This document shows, in pieces, positions 1 through 8,115 of a DNA stretch of 64,000 nucleotides. The notes beneath the pieces were generated by a model. It was not told where the DNA came from. It saw only the letters and a list, made by a program, of their open reading frames with translations, and searched no databases. This DNA comes from DASWJZ01 sp963761005 (GTDB taxonomy: Bacteria > Pseudomonadota > Alphaproteobacteria > Rhizobiales > Afifellaceae). The stretch is taken from assembly GCA_963761005.1 (NCBI GenBank), contig CAVXFK010000015.1, positions 62,001 to 126,000 of the forward strand, written 5' to 3'. Position numbers and translations under genes: made by a program. Each line of letters opens with the position of its first letter. Positions within the stretch are counted from its first letter, which is position 1.

Positions 1-1
1 G

Positions 2-379
2 GACAACATCCTCTTCTCCAGCCTGACGCTCAATCCGCAGCCGCTCCATATCGACCGCCAGTTCTGCGAGACCGAGACGGAATGGGGCCAGCCGCTCATG
101 AACTCGCTGTTCACGCTCGGCCTCATGATCGGCATTTCGGTCAACGACACGACCGTCGGAACCACGATCGCCAATCTCGGCATGGCCGAGGTGCGCTTCC
201 CAAATCCGCTCTTCCAGGGCGACACCGTGCACGTCACCACCGAGGTGATCGCGAAGCGCGAGTCGAAGTCGCGCCCCGACGCGGGGATCGTCGAGTTCGA
301 GCACAAATGCTTCAACCAGCGTGACACGCTGGTTGCGATCTGCCGCCGCCAGGCCTTCATGAAGAAGCGGGCTGGCTAG
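2..379 (+). CDS. MaoC family (hot-dog fold) acyl-CoA hydratase, 5' end cut by window
   Basis: The reading frame is open from the first bases of the window, so the N-terminus is missing and about 125 residues remain. The visible part has the MaoC-type hot-dog pattern: FCETETEWGQPLMNSLFTLG, then a stretch on non-interchanged acyl chains (GDTVHVTTEVIAKRESKS) and the closing strand VEFEHKCFNQRDTLVA. Family members hydrate enoyl-CoA esters in the cytoplasm. The next gene starts immediately after the stop codon and encodes a CitE-like CoA-ester lyase, a pairing known for mesaconyl-CoA/malyl-CoA and for itaconyl-CoA/citramalyl-CoA conversion. Which of these applies here cannot be decided from the fragment. 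Confidence 0.85.
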   Translation, partial: DNILFSSLTLNPQPLHIDRQFCETETEWGQPLMNSLFTLGLMIGISVNDTTVGTTIANLGMAEVRFPNPLFQGDTVHVTTEVIAKRESKSRPDAGIVEFEHKCFNQRDTLVAICRRQAFMKKRAG

Positions 380-1333
380 GTGCGATCCTTCCTCTTCGTG
401 CCCGGCGACAGCGAGCGCAAGCTCGACAAGGCGCTGCGGGCCGGCGCCGACGCGCTGATCGTCGACCTCGAAGATTCCGTCGCGCCCGCCGCCAAGGACG
501 CGGCGCGGCGAAGCGCCCTCGCCTTCCTGAACGCACACCGCGCCACCGCCCCGAGGCCGCGTATCTACGTGCGCATCAATGCGCTCTCTACGCCCCTGGC
601 CGACGGCGACCTCGACGTCGTGATGACCGGCGCCCCCGATGGCATCATGCTGCCAAAGGCTTGCGGCGGCGGCGACGTGACGCTGCTCGACGCGAAGCTT
701 TCGGTGCGCGAGGCGCTCCACGGCATCGAGGACGGCGCGACCAAAATAGTGGTGCTCGCGACCGAGAGCGCCGCCTCGATCTTCACGCTCGGCACTTATC
801 GCGGCGCAAGCCCGCGGCTCGCCGGGCTGACGTGGGGCGCGGAGGACCTGGGCGCGGACGTCGGCGCGCTTCAGACCCGCGCCGACGGCGACTGGACCGA
901 GCCGTTCCGCGTGGTGCGGCACCTCGCGCTCTTCGCCGCGACTGCTGCGGGCGTCCAGGCGATCGACGCGGTCTATGCCGACTTCCGCGATTTGGAGGGG
1001 CTGAAGCGCGACTGCGCCGCCGCGCGCCGCGCCGGCTTCACCGGCAAGCTTGCGATCCACCCCGACCAGATCGAGGCGATCAACGAGGCCTTCACGCCCT
1101 CGCCCGAGGCGATCGCGCATGCCGAGCGCGTCGTCGCCGCCTTCGCCGCGTCGGGCGATGCCGGCGTGACCTCGCTCGATGGCAAGATGCTCGACATCCC
1201 GCATCTGAAGGCCGCCAAGCACCTCCTCGCCACAGTCATTCCTTTGGAAAATCAAGACCCGCTGGCGGCCCCAACCGAAGGCTCGGCGCCGACGCCGATG
1301 GCTGAGGATCCTACTCCGTCCACGCCCTCGTAA
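380..1333 (+). CDS. HpcH/HpaI aldolase/citrate lyase family CoA-ester lyase
   Basis: This 317-residue protein opens with MRSFLFVPGDSERKLDKAL, the signature start of the CitE-like family, followed by DALIVDLEDSVAP and the acidic metal-binding segment GLTWGAEDLGADVGA. The motif GKLAIHPDQIEAINEAF near residue 230 is also typical. Relatives cleave malyl-, methylmalyl- or citramalyl-CoA to glyoxylate or pyruvate plus an acyl-CoA, using Mg2+. The start is a GTG directly after the stop of the MaoC gene, indicating translational coupling in one operon. The C-terminal 25 residues are proline- and threonine-rich and unlike the core. The last 23 bases overlap the convergent nitroreductase gene. Substrate is inferred only from the pairing. 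Confidence 0.88.
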   Translation: MRSFLFVPGDSERKLDKALRAGADALIVDLEDSVAPAAKDAARRSALAFLNAHRATAPRPRIYVRINALSTPLADGDLDVVMTGAPDGIMLPKACGGGDVTLLDAKLSVREALHGIEDGATKIVVLATESAASIFTLGTYRGASPRLAGLTWGAEDLGADVGALQTRADGDWTEPFRVVRHLALFAATAAGVQAIDAVYADFRDLEGLKRDCAAARRAGFTGKLAIHPDQIEAINEAFTPSPEAIAHAERVVAAFAASGDAGVTSLDGKMLDIPHLKAAKHLLATVIPLENQDPLAAPTEGSAPTPMAEDPTPSTPS

Positions 1334-1886
1334 TCCCCTCCACATCCGGCCTATCCCGCTCCACCGGCGGCACCGTCGGCGTGCCGATGTGGAGAAAGCC
1401 CGTCACCTTCTCCCCCGGCTTCAGCCCGAGCCAGGCTTTTGCCTCCTCGTCATAGGCGTACCAGCCGGTCAGCCAGTTGACCGAAAAGCCATAGGCGTTC
1501 GCGGCGTGGACGAGGTTCAGAGCCACGCAGGCCGAGGAAAGCTCTTGCTCCCAGAGCGGGATTTTCGGGTGGTTGGCGATCGGCGCAGAGACGACGGCGA
1601 CAACGAGCGGCGCGTCGAGGAAGCCCTTCGCCTTGCCGTCGCGCACCGCCCGCTCCTTCTCGTCCGGGTGCTTCGCCGCGATCTTCTGGAGCCCCGCAAC
1701 CGCCTTCTCCCGTGCCGCGCGATCGAAGAGGATGAAGCGCCAGGGCGCGAGCTTGCCGTGGTCGGGGACGCGCGCTGCGATCGTCAGCATGGCGCGGAGC
1801 GTCTCGGGGTCGGGCGCCGGCGCGCCAAGCTGCGAGGCTGGAATTGTTCGCCGCGTCTTGAGATAGTGCACCAGCCCTTCGTTCAT
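1311..1886 (-). CDS. Nitroreductase family protein (NADH/FMN oxidoreductase)
   Basis: The 191-residue product has the usual nitroreductase layout. It begins VHYLKTRRTIPASQL, has the FMN-phosphate-binding region VPDHGKLAPWRFILFD near residue 40, and later AFGFSVNWLTGWYAYDE-like and GFLHIGTP segments. The length matches the compact YdjA-like subgroup. Such proteins are cytoplasmic flavoenzymes that reduce nitro groups, quinones or other acceptors. The true substrate is not predictable. The gene is monocistronic and converges on the preceding lyase gene, overlapping its 3' end by 23 bp, so the two transcripts are partly antisense to one another. Confidence 0.88.
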   Translation of the reverse strand: MNEGLVHYLKTRRTIPASQLGAPAPDPETLRAMLTIAARVPDHGKLAPWRFILFDRAAREKAVAGLQKIAAKHPDEKERAVRDGKAKGFLDAPLVVAVVSAPIANHPKIPLWEQELSSACVALNLVHAANAYGFSVNWLTGWYAYDEEAKAWLGLKPGEKVTGFLHIGTPTVPPVERDRPDVEGITRAWTE

Positions 1887-1985
1887 CGGAAAACCCCTTT
1901 GGAATCAGCAGGTCTTGAATTCGCCATTCTCGCGCGGCTTACCACGGTCGCCCGCGAATTTGCCATTCCAGGGGATGACCCGCCG

Positions 1986-3077
1986 ATGCTCCTGATCGCG
2001 CGCGTTCTGGCGACGCTCCTTTTTCTGATAGCGGCCCCCGCCGCCTTCGCGCAGGATGCCGCAAGCCCAGGCGCCGATATCTACTCGCAGGGCCTCATCG
2101 CTCCCAATCTCGACAACGTGTTGATGCCGCCGCCCGCCAACACGTTGGCGACACCCAAGGCGCCGCCGCCGGCCACCGACACATTGGCGACGCCGGAGGC
2201 TTCGCAGCCGACGGCGCATAAGACGACGCCCGCGCCGCTCCTCGCCGGGCGCCGCCACAACCTGATGCTCGAAGCGCGGCTTGTGCCGGATGGGCCGCTC
2301 CTGACCAACGGGCTGATCTGGCGCGTCTTCGGCGCGCTGCCCGGGACGGACGGCCAGCTCCCGCTCTACGCCGAGACGCCGCCGGGCGGCACGACGACGG
2401 TAGAGCTTCCGGCTGGCGACTACTTCGTGCACGCCGCCTTTGGTCGCGCCGGCGCGACAAAGCACGTGACCATTGCCAACGAAGACCAGACGGAATCGCT
2501 GGTCATCGATGCCGGCGGCCTGAAGCTCAATTCCGTGGTCGGCGACGACCGGCCGATCCCGCCGGGCCAGGTCACCTTCGAGGTGCAGCAGCCGGACGAG
2601 ACCGGCGAGCTCGTGACCGTGGTGCCGAACGCCGCGCCCGGCCGCATCCTCCGCTTGTCCGCCGGCAAGTACCACGTGATCAGCCGCTACGGGAACGTGA
2701 ACGCCGTCGTGCGCGCCGACATCGAGGTGCAGGCTGGCAAACTGACCGAGGCGGTGATGCGCCACACCGGCGCGGAGGTCACGCTGAAGCTCGTGTCGGA
2801 GGAAGGCGGCGAAGCCATCGCCAACACGAGCTGGACGGTCACCACGCAGGACGGGATCACCGTGAACGAGAGCGTCGGCGCGTTCCCCTCGCTGATCCTC
2901 GCGGCCGGGAACTACACCGCCGTCGCCAAGCACCAGGGCCTGATCTACTCGCGCGACTTCACGGTCGAGACAGGGCTGCAGCGCGATATCGAGGTGCGCC
3001 TCTCCGATATCGTGCAGCCGGATACCGGCGCCGACGACATGTCGCCGGGCACCGGCGGCGAGCCGATGGAGCCTTGA
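1986..3077 (+). CDS. Exported protein of unknown function, beta-rich
   Basis: I chose the ATG at 1986 because it is followed by a clear signal peptide (MLLIARVLATLLFLIAAPAAFA, cleavage likely after AFA-Q); the reading frame is open further upstream but that part overlaps the nitroreductase gene and looks non-coding. The mature protein has about 340 residues. Residues 35-75 are rich in Pro, Thr and Ala with repeated TLATP units. The rest has several strand-rich stretches (YFVHAAFGRAGATKHVTI, KYHVISRYGNVNAVVRADI, NYTAVAKHQGLIYSRDFTVETG) that resemble repeated carboxypeptidase-regulatory or transthyretin-like beta-sandwich units. I do not recognise a named family; similar exported proteins are widespread in Hyphomicrobiales as conserved unknowns. 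Confidence 0.75.
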   Translation: MLLIARVLATLLFLIAAPAAFAQDAASPGADIYSQGLIAPNLDNVLMPPPANTLATPKAPPPATDTLATPEASQPTAHKTTPAPLLAGRRHNLMLEARLVPDGPLLTNGLIWRVFGALPGTDGQLPLYAETPPGGTTTVELPAGDYFVHAAFGRAGATKHVTIANEDQTESLVIDAGGLKLNSVVGDDRPIPPGQVTFEVQQPDETGELVTVVPNAAPGRILRLSAGKYHVISRYGNVNAVVRADIEVQAGKLTEAVMRHTGAEVTLKLVSEEGGEAIANTSWTVTTQDGITVNESVGAFPSLILAAGNYTAVAKHQGLIYSRDFTVETGLQRDIEVRLSDIVQPDTGADDMSPGTGGEPMEP

Positions 3078-3104
3078 CCGGCTTTTGACCAGGCCGGTCC
3101 GCCG

Positions 3105-5042
3105 TCAGGGCCTGAGGTCCGGCGGCGTTGCCTGGGTGTGGAGCTCGCGGATCGCATGGTCGAGGCTCGCTGAGGTCTGGTCCTTCTCGCCGAGGCGGCG
3201 GATCGACACCGTGCCTTCTTCCGCCTCGCGCCGCCCGACGACGAACATCACCGGCACCTTCGCGACGGAATGTTCACGGACCTTGTAGTTGATCTTCTCG
3301 TTGCGGGTATCGGCGCTCGCGCGCAATCCCGCCGCCTCGAGCTTCCGCGCCACCTCCTCCGCATAGGGATCGGCATCGGAAGTGATGGTGGCGACCACGA
3401 CCTGCGTCGGCGCGAGCCAGAGCGGCAACCTGCCGGCGGTGTCCTCGATCAGGATACCGATGAAGCGCTCGAACGAGCCGAGGATCGCCCGGTGCAGCAT
3501 TACCGGCCGGTGGCGCGCACCGTCCTCGGCGATGTATGTGGCACCGAGCCGCTCGGGCAGCACGAAGTCGACCTGTAGCGTACCGCACTGCCAGTCGCGT
3601 CCGATCGCGTCGGTCAGCACGAACTCGAGCTTTGGGCCGTAGAAGGCGCCCTCGCCCGGGTTGAGCTCGACCTCGTAGCCGGCCTCGCGCGTCGCCTCCA
3701 TCAGCGCACGCTCCGCCTGGTCCCACACTTCGTCGGAGCCCGCGCGCTTTTCCGGCCGGTCCGAGAACTTGATGCGGAACGCGTCGAAGCCGAGGTCGCG
3801 ATAGACCGAGGAGAGCAGCGCGCAGAAGCGCTCCGTCTCCGGCGTGATCTGATCCTCGCGGCAAAAGATGTGCGCGTCGTCCTGCGTGAAGCCGCGCACG
3901 CGCATGATGCCGTGCATCGCGCCCGACGGCTCGTAGCGATGGCACGAGCCGAACTCCGCGTAGCGGAGCGGCAGGTCACGATAGGACTTGATGCCCTGAT
4001 TGAAGATCTGGACGTGGCCGGGGCAGTTCATCGGCTTCAGCGCCGCGATCTGCTTGTCGGCTCCGCTCTCCTCTTCGACCTCCGCCAAAAACATCGACTC
4101 GCGGAACTTCTCCCAGTGGCCGGAAGCCTCCCAGAGCTTGCGGTCGAGGAGCAGCGGAGTTTTCACTTCGCGATAGCCTTCGCGGTCGAGCCGGCGGCGC
4201 ATATAGCCTTCGAGCGCGCGCCAGATTGCCCAGCCTTTTGGGTGCCAGAAAACCTGACCCGGCGCCTCCTCCTGCAGATGGAAGAGCTCCATCTCGCGTC
4301 CGATGCGGCGATGGTCGCGCTTCTCCGCCTCCTCAAGCATGGTGAGGTAGGCGTCGAGCTCCTTTTTGCTCGCCCACGCCGTGCCGTAGATGCGCTGAAG
4401 CTGCTGACGCGTCTGATCGCCGCGCCAATAGGCGCCCGCGACCTTGGTGAGCTTGAAAGCGTCGCCGACGCAGCCGGTCGAGGGCATGTGCGGCCCGCGG
4501 CAGAGATCGAACCAGTCGCCCTGGAAGTAGATCTTCAGGTCCTGGTCTTCCGGGATGGCGTCGACCAGCTCGACCTTGAACATCTCGCCCTTGTCGCGAA
4601 AAACGTCTCGCGCGCGGGCGCGGTCCCACACCTCCTTGGTGAAGGGGCGGTTCTTCGCGACGATCTCGCGCATCTTTGCTTCGATCGCGGCAAAATCCTC
4701 CGTCGAGAACGGCTCGTTCCGGAAGAAGTCGTAGTAAAAGCCGTTCTCGATCACCGGCCCGATCGTCACCTGCGTGCCGGGAAAGAGCGACTGCACGGCT
4801 TCCGCAAGCACGTGCGCACTGTCGTGGCGGATCAGCTCAAGCGCCGCCGGGTCGTCGCGGGTGACGATCTCGATTCTAGCGCCGGCCGGAACCGGATCAG
4901 ACAGGTCGGAAAGCGCGCCGTTCACCTTCATCGCGACCGCCTTCTTGGCGAGCGACTTGGAGATGCCTTCGGCCACGGTCGTCCCGGTCGCGCCTTCCGG
5001 GAAGTCGCGATTGGCGCCGTCGGGAAGAGTGATCGTGACCAT
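3105..5042 (-). CDS. thrS: Threonine--tRNA ligase
   Basis: ThrS charges tRNA-Thr with threonine in the cytoplasm. The 645-residue protein starts MVTITLPDGANRDF, the TGS domain, continues with the editing domain (HDSAHVLAEAVQ near residue 75) and then the class II catalytic core containing MNCPGHVQIF and the motif 2 segment HRYEPSGAMHGIMRVRGFTQ, and ends with the anticodon-binding domain (LWLAPTQVVVATI). Length is normal for the family. An in-frame GTG lies nine bases upstream of the chosen ATG. In many Hyphomicrobiales thrS follows yidD and an IscU-like gene; here yidD is still immediately upstream. Confidence 0.97.
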   Translation of the reverse strand: MVTITLPDGANRDFPEGATGTTVAEGISKSLAKKAVAMKVNGALSDLSDPVPAGARIEIVTRDDPAALELIRHDSAHVLAEAVQSLFPGTQVTIGPVIENGFYYDFFRNEPFSTEDFAAIEAKMREIVAKNRPFTKEVWDRARARDVFRDKGEMFKVELVDAIPEDQDLKIYFQGDWFDLCRGPHMPSTGCVGDAFKLTKVAGAYWRGDQTRQQLQRIYGTAWASKKELDAYLTMLEEAEKRDHRRIGREMELFHLQEEAPGQVFWHPKGWAIWRALEGYMRRRLDREGYREVKTPLLLDRKLWEASGHWEKFRESMFLAEVEEESGADKQIAALKPMNCPGHVQIFNQGIKSYRDLPLRYAEFGSCHRYEPSGAMHGIMRVRGFTQDDAHIFCREDQITPETERFCALLSSVYRDLGFDAFRIKFSDRPEKRAGSDEVWDQAERALMEATREAGYEVELNPGEGAFYGPKLEFVLTDAIGRDWQCGTLQVDFVLPERLGATYIAEDGARHRPVMLHRAILGSFERFIGILIEDTAGRLPLWLAPTQVVVATITSDADPYAEEVARKLEAAGLRASADTRNEKINYKVREHSVAKVPVMFVVGRREAEEGTVSIRRLGEKDQTSASLDHAIRELHTQATPPDLRP

Positions 5043-5121
5043 GGCCTTCACATGCGCTGCCGCTTCAAGCGGCGGCGCCGCCTTTCATCCTTCTAGTGTC
5101 GAGGACTGTCGGCCCCTCGCC

Positions 5122-5487
5122 TCAATCTTGCGGGATCGAGCCCCAGGAGCCGTAGCGCCACGGCCTATACCAGCGCGCATCCTGCGGCAAGACTTCCGGC
5201 ACCGGGTCGAAGCCATGGGTGCCGAGCGGCCGGCAGCGCGAAATGCGGGCGAGCGCCACCCAGCCACCGCGCCAGAGCCCGAAGCGGCCGATCGCGATGT
5301 CGGCATATTCGGAGCAGGTCGGAAGATGCCGGCAGGTGCGTCCGGCGATGCTCGAGAGCGTGTAGCGGTAGAGCTTGATGAGCCCGCGCGCGAGAAGCGC
5401 CGGCATCCCGATGACGCGGCCGGCGAAGCCCAAGGCGCGCGCCTGGCGAGCCTCCATCTCGATCCTTTGCGAGCCGAATTCGCTCAT
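5122..5487 (-). CDS. yidD: Membrane protein insertion efficiency factor YidD
   Basis: YidD is a small membrane-associated protein thought to assist YidC-dependent membrane protein insertion. The diagnostic core is present: LIKLYRYTLSSIAGRTCRHLPTCSEYA, with the conserved cysteine pair and the following Ser-Glu-Tyr, then LARISRCRPLGTHGFDPVP. At 121 residues it is longer than the usual 70-90 because of an N-terminal extension of about 25 residues and a C-terminal tail; translation could also begin at the internal ATG near 5457. It lies just upstream of thrS on the same strand, away from the rnpA/yidC locus where it sits in many other bacteria. Confidence 0.92.
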   Translation of the reverse strand: MSEFGSQRIEMEARQARALGFAGRVIGMPALLARGLIKLYRYTLSSIAGRTCRHLPTCSEYADIAIGRFGLWRGGWVALARISRCRPLGTHGFDPVPEVLPQDARWYRPWRYGSWGSIPQD

Positions 5488-5538
5488 TCCGTGGATATGA
5501 GGGCGCCCGTGCCGCGCCGCAAGCCGTGCGGCGTCGGG

Positions 5539-6426
5539 TCAGAAAACCGGGCGCCCCGGCACCTGCACCCTCGTCCGGTAAAGCGAGTTCGATGCCGTGA
5601 TGAAGAGAGTGCGATAATCGTCGCCGCCCCAGGTGAAGTTCGCGGTCGGTTCGGGCACCCGGATCACGCCAAGCGAGACGCCCTTCGGATCGAACACGTG
5701 GATTCCACCCGGCCCGCAGGAGAAGAGATTGCCGGCGCTGTCGATCTTCATGCCGTCCGGCGCGCCTGCCCCCTCGCCCACCGTCCTGGCGAAGACCCCG
5801 CCGCCGACGATGCCGCCGTCTTCCTCCACCTCGAACACGCGCACATGCCCGCGCATCGTGTCGTTGATGAAGAGCCGCTTCTCGTCGAGGGAAAAGCAGA
5901 GACCGTTCGGCTGGTCGAAATCATCGACGAGGAGCCTGAGGGTGCCGTCGCGCGGATCGATGCGATAGACACCGCGGAACGCAAGCTCGGCTTCGCGCGG
6001 TACGCCGTAATACTCCATCCTCCCGAACGTCGGGTCGCTGAAGTAGATCGCTCCGGCACGATCGACGACAATGTCGTTCGGGCTGTTCAGCTCCCTACCG
6101 CCATAGTGCGAGGCGAGCACGGTGAGCGAGCCGTCTGGCTCCGTCCGCGTGACGCGGCTCGTTGCATGCTCGCAGGCGAGAAGCTTTCCTTTGCGATCGT
6201 ATGTGAGCCCGTTCGCCATGTTGCTCGGCTGGCGGAACGTCTCGACACCGTCCGCCGCACTGTAGAGGCGGATGATGTTGCCCGGCATGTCGCTGAAGAG
6301 CAGGAATTTATGCGTCGGGTGCCAAAGCGGTCCTTCGGTGAACTCGAAGCCCGTCGCAAGCCGCTCAAGCTCGACCGCCGCGCCGACCACCGACCGGAAG
6401 CGCGGATCGCGGACGTCGGCGCTCAT
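5539..6426 (-). CDS. SMP-30/gluconolactonase/LRE family lactonase
   Basis: The protein of 295 residues is a six-bladed beta-propeller of the SMP-30 family, which hydrolyses sugar lactones or related esters using a divalent metal. The metal-binding positions are visible: Glu in FEFTEGPLWHP (about residue 30), Asn in NSPNDIVVD (about 130) and the asparagine and aspartate region of DQPNGLCFSLDEK (about 180). No signal peptide is seen, so it should be cytoplasmic. It begins one base after the tautomerase gene ends, and the two are probably co-transcribed. This pair separates yidD from the IscU-like gene, which suggests a catabolic insertion in a housekeeping block. Confidence 0.88.
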   Translation of the reverse strand: MSADVRDPRFRSVVGAAVELERLATGFEFTEGPLWHPTHKFLLFSDMPGNIIRLYSAADGVETFRQPSNMANGLTYDRKGKLLACEHATSRVTRTEPDGSLTVLASHYGGRELNSPNDIVVDRAGAIYFSDPTFGRMEYYGVPREAELAFRGVYRIDPRDGTLRLLVDDFDQPNGLCFSLDEKRLFINDTMRGHVRVFEVEEDGGIVGGGVFARTVGEGAGAPDGMKIDSAGNLFSCGPGGIHVFDPKGVSLGVIRVPEPTANFTWGGDDYRTLFITASNSLYRTRVQVPGRPVF

Positions 6427-6427
6427 C

Positions 6428-6631
6428 TCAGGACTTCTTTGAGAAGATGGCCTTCACCGACTTCCCGTCGACGAACCAGTCCTCGTCGGTCACATCCTCC
6501 CAGACCACCCAGACCTGCGCGTCGGGCCTGAGCTCCGCCACCTTGCGGATGGTCTCCGAGATGCGGCGTGACATCTCGTCCTTCCGCTTCTGCGAGTGGC
6601 CCTTCAAGATGCGGATGTTCACGAACGGCAT
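6428..6631 (-). CDS. Tautomerase family protein (4-oxalocrotonate tautomerase-like)
   Basis: This 67-residue protein has the length and N-terminal proline (MPFVNIRILKGHS) of the 4-oxalocrotonate tautomerase family; Pro2, exposed after methionine removal, is the general base. The helix following (SQKRKDEMSRRISETIRKV) and the strand QVWVVWEDVTDEDWFVDGKS fit the beta-alpha-beta fold. Family enzymes convert 2-hydroxydienoates or similar enols to the keto form during aromatic or heterocycle breakdown. The downstream neighbour is an SMP-30 lactonase with a one-base gap, so both may act on the same ring-derived intermediate. The substrate is unknown. Confidence 0.88.
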   Translation of the reverse strand: MPFVNIRILKGHSQKRKDEMSRRISETIRKVAELRPDAQVWVVWEDVTDEDWFVDGKSVKAIFSKKS

Positions 6632-6680
6632 ATGTCCTCCCCTTGCGAGCCCTTCGTGGGCTCGTCTCTGGCGTAATCCG

Positions 6681-7115
6681 TCAGCTCTTTTTCGCCTCGA
6701 TCTGGTTCACGGCATCGACCACCGCGTCGAATGTCAGCATGGTCGAGGCGTGGCGTGCGCGATAGTCGCGCACGGGCTCCAAGTATTTCAGTTCGGACCA
6801 GCGCCCGTCAGGCGGCGCGCCGTTCTCCTTCAGCATCCTGCGCATGGTCTCGCGCAGCTCCCTCAGCTCATCCGGCGTCGAGCCGATTACGTTACGGGCC
6901 ATGATCGAGGAAGAGGCCTGGCCGAGCGCGCACGCCTTCACGTCGTGGGCGAAATCGGAGACCTTGCCGTCCGTCATCTTGAGGTCGACCGTCACGGTCG
7001 AGCCGCAGAGGCGCGAGTGGGCACGCGCGGTCGCGTCCGGGGCGTCAAGCCGGCCGATCCGCGGGATGTTTCCCGCAAGCTCCAGAATCTTGGTGTTGTA
7101 GATGTCGTCGAGCAT
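6681..7115 (-). CDS. IscU/SufU-like iron-sulfur cluster assembly scaffold protein
   Basis: The 144-residue product starts MLDDIYNTKILELAGN and carries two of the three cysteines that bind the cluster in IscU-type scaffolds: SRLCGSTVTV near residue 37 and VKACALGQASSSI near 62. The place of the third cysteine reads YRARHASTML, so a histidine stands where Cys is expected. The protein is cytoplasmic and would accept or pass on Fe-S clusters, or could be a divergent scaffold with another role. It is divergent from hisI with about 95 bp between the two starts, an arrangement common in this order. Confidence 0.88.
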   Translation of the reverse strand: MLDDIYNTKILELAGNIPRIGRLDAPDATARAHSRLCGSTVTVDLKMTDGKVSDFAHDVKACALGQASSSIMARNVIGSTPDELRELRETMRRMLKENGAPPDGRWSELKYLEPVRDYRARHASTMLTFDAVVDAVNQIEAKKS

Positions 7116-7211
7116 TTGAGAGGCCGTCGGGCTGCGGATGGTTGAGCCTCAGCCGATCCTCTATATAGGACGCCGTCCGCCCTCCCTTCAAATGAGATCG
7201 AGCCCCCGAAA

Positions 7212-7628
7212 ATGCCCTCTTCGCCCGAAACGGCGCCGGCCGATATCGAGGAATCCCTGCGTTTCACGCCGCGCTTCGGTGCCGACGGCCTGATCCCCTG
7301 CATCGCGGTCGACGCGGCCGACGGCGACGTCCTGATGATGGCCTGGATGAACCGCGAGGCGCTGGAGCTGACGCTCAGGACCGGCTTCGTCCACTATTTC
7401 AGCCGCTCGCGGAACGCCATCTGGAAGAAGGGCGAGACATCGGGCGCGCTTCAGCGCGTGGTCGAGATCCTCGCCGATTGCGATCAGGACGCCCTTCTGG
7501 TGCGCGCGGCAGTCAGCGCGCGCGCGGGCACGTGCCACACCGGCCGTGACACTTGCTTCTACCGGCGCGTGCCGCTTGGCGCGGGGCCGATCGAGCGGTC
7601 GCTCGAGATGATCGCCCCCGCGCGCTGA
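7212..7628 (+). CDS. hisI: Phosphoribosyl-AMP cyclohydrolase
   Basis: HisI opens the adenine ring of phosphoribosyl-AMP, the third step of histidine biosynthesis, in the cytoplasm. The 138-residue sequence shows the core motifs in order: VDAADGDVLMMAWMNREAL, HYFSRSRNAIWKKGETSG, the acidic metal site ILADCDQDALL and the cysteine site GTCHTGRDTCFY. It is a stand-alone cyclohydrolase without the HisE pyrophosphohydrolase domain found in fused versions. The ATG at 7212 begins MPSSPETAPADIEESLRF. It is transcribed alone and divergent from the IscU-like gene. Confidence 0.95.
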   Translation: MPSSPETAPADIEESLRFTPRFGADGLIPCIAVDAADGDVLMMAWMNREALELTLRTGFVHYFSRSRNAIWKKGETSGALQRVVEILADCDQDALLVRAAVSARAGTCHTGRDTCFYRRVPLGAGPIERSLEMIAPAR

Positions 7629-7638
7629 CTGACCGGCC

Positions 7639-8067
7639 TCAGGCCGTCGCGATATACTCGCGGATCTGATCCGCCTCGCGCTCCACGTCCTCGATTCGCC
7701 GCTTCACCACATCGCCGATCGAGACAATGCCGGTGAGTTCGCCGTTCTCGACCACCGGCAGGTGACGGAAGCGCCCGCTCGTCATCGTCTGCATGACCTC
7801 GTTGATCGTGTCCTGCGGTCCGCAAGTCGTCACCCGCGCCGTCATCCACTCGGAGGCGCGCATGACAAGCGCATCGCTGCCGTGCTTGGCGATCGCGCGC
7901 ACGACATCGCGCTCCGAGATGATGCCGCGGATGGCGCTCTTCTCGACGATCACGATCGCGCCGATCCGCTTTTCGGCGAGCGTGGCAACAAGCGCCGCAA
8001 TCGACGTTTCGGGAGAGGCGGTGACGACGTCCCGCCCCTTTTCGTTGATGATCCGTGCGACTGTCAT
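7639..8067 (-). CDS. CBS domain-containing protein
   Basis: The 142-residue protein consists of two CBS domains, roughly residues 5-60 and 72-130. Each shows the usual pattern, for example AALVATLAEKRIGAIVIVEKSAIRGIISERDVVRAI and INEVMQTMTSGRFRHLPVVENGELTGIVSIGDVVK. A pair of CBS domains forms a Bateman module that binds adenosyl ligands such as AMP, ATP or SAM and regulates a partner. There is no attached enzyme domain, so it would work as a separate sensor. It converges with hisI, 10 bp away, and lies downstream of the rhomboid gene on the same strand. Confidence 0.9.
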   Translation of the reverse strand: MTVARIINEKGRDVVTASPETSIAALVATLAEKRIGAIVIVEKSAIRGIISERDVVRAIAKHGSDALVMRASEWMTARVTTCGPQDTINEVMQTMTSGRFRHLPVVENGELTGIVSIGDVVKRRIEDVEREADQIREYIATA

Positions 8068-8115
8068 CGGATCCTCCCTCTTAGCTGGCTTCCTTCTGGA
8101 AGCTCTATCGCTAGT

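Noticed and set aside
1389..1985. N-terminal extension of the exported protein gene
   Set aside because: The stretch lies antisense to the nitroreductase gene; the signal peptide starting at 1986 marks the true start.
4774..6531. 585-codon open frame on the + strand
   Set aside because: It runs antisense to thrS, yidD and the SMP-30 gene and its translation is Arg/Ala/Asp-rich with no family features; it is a by-product of high GC.
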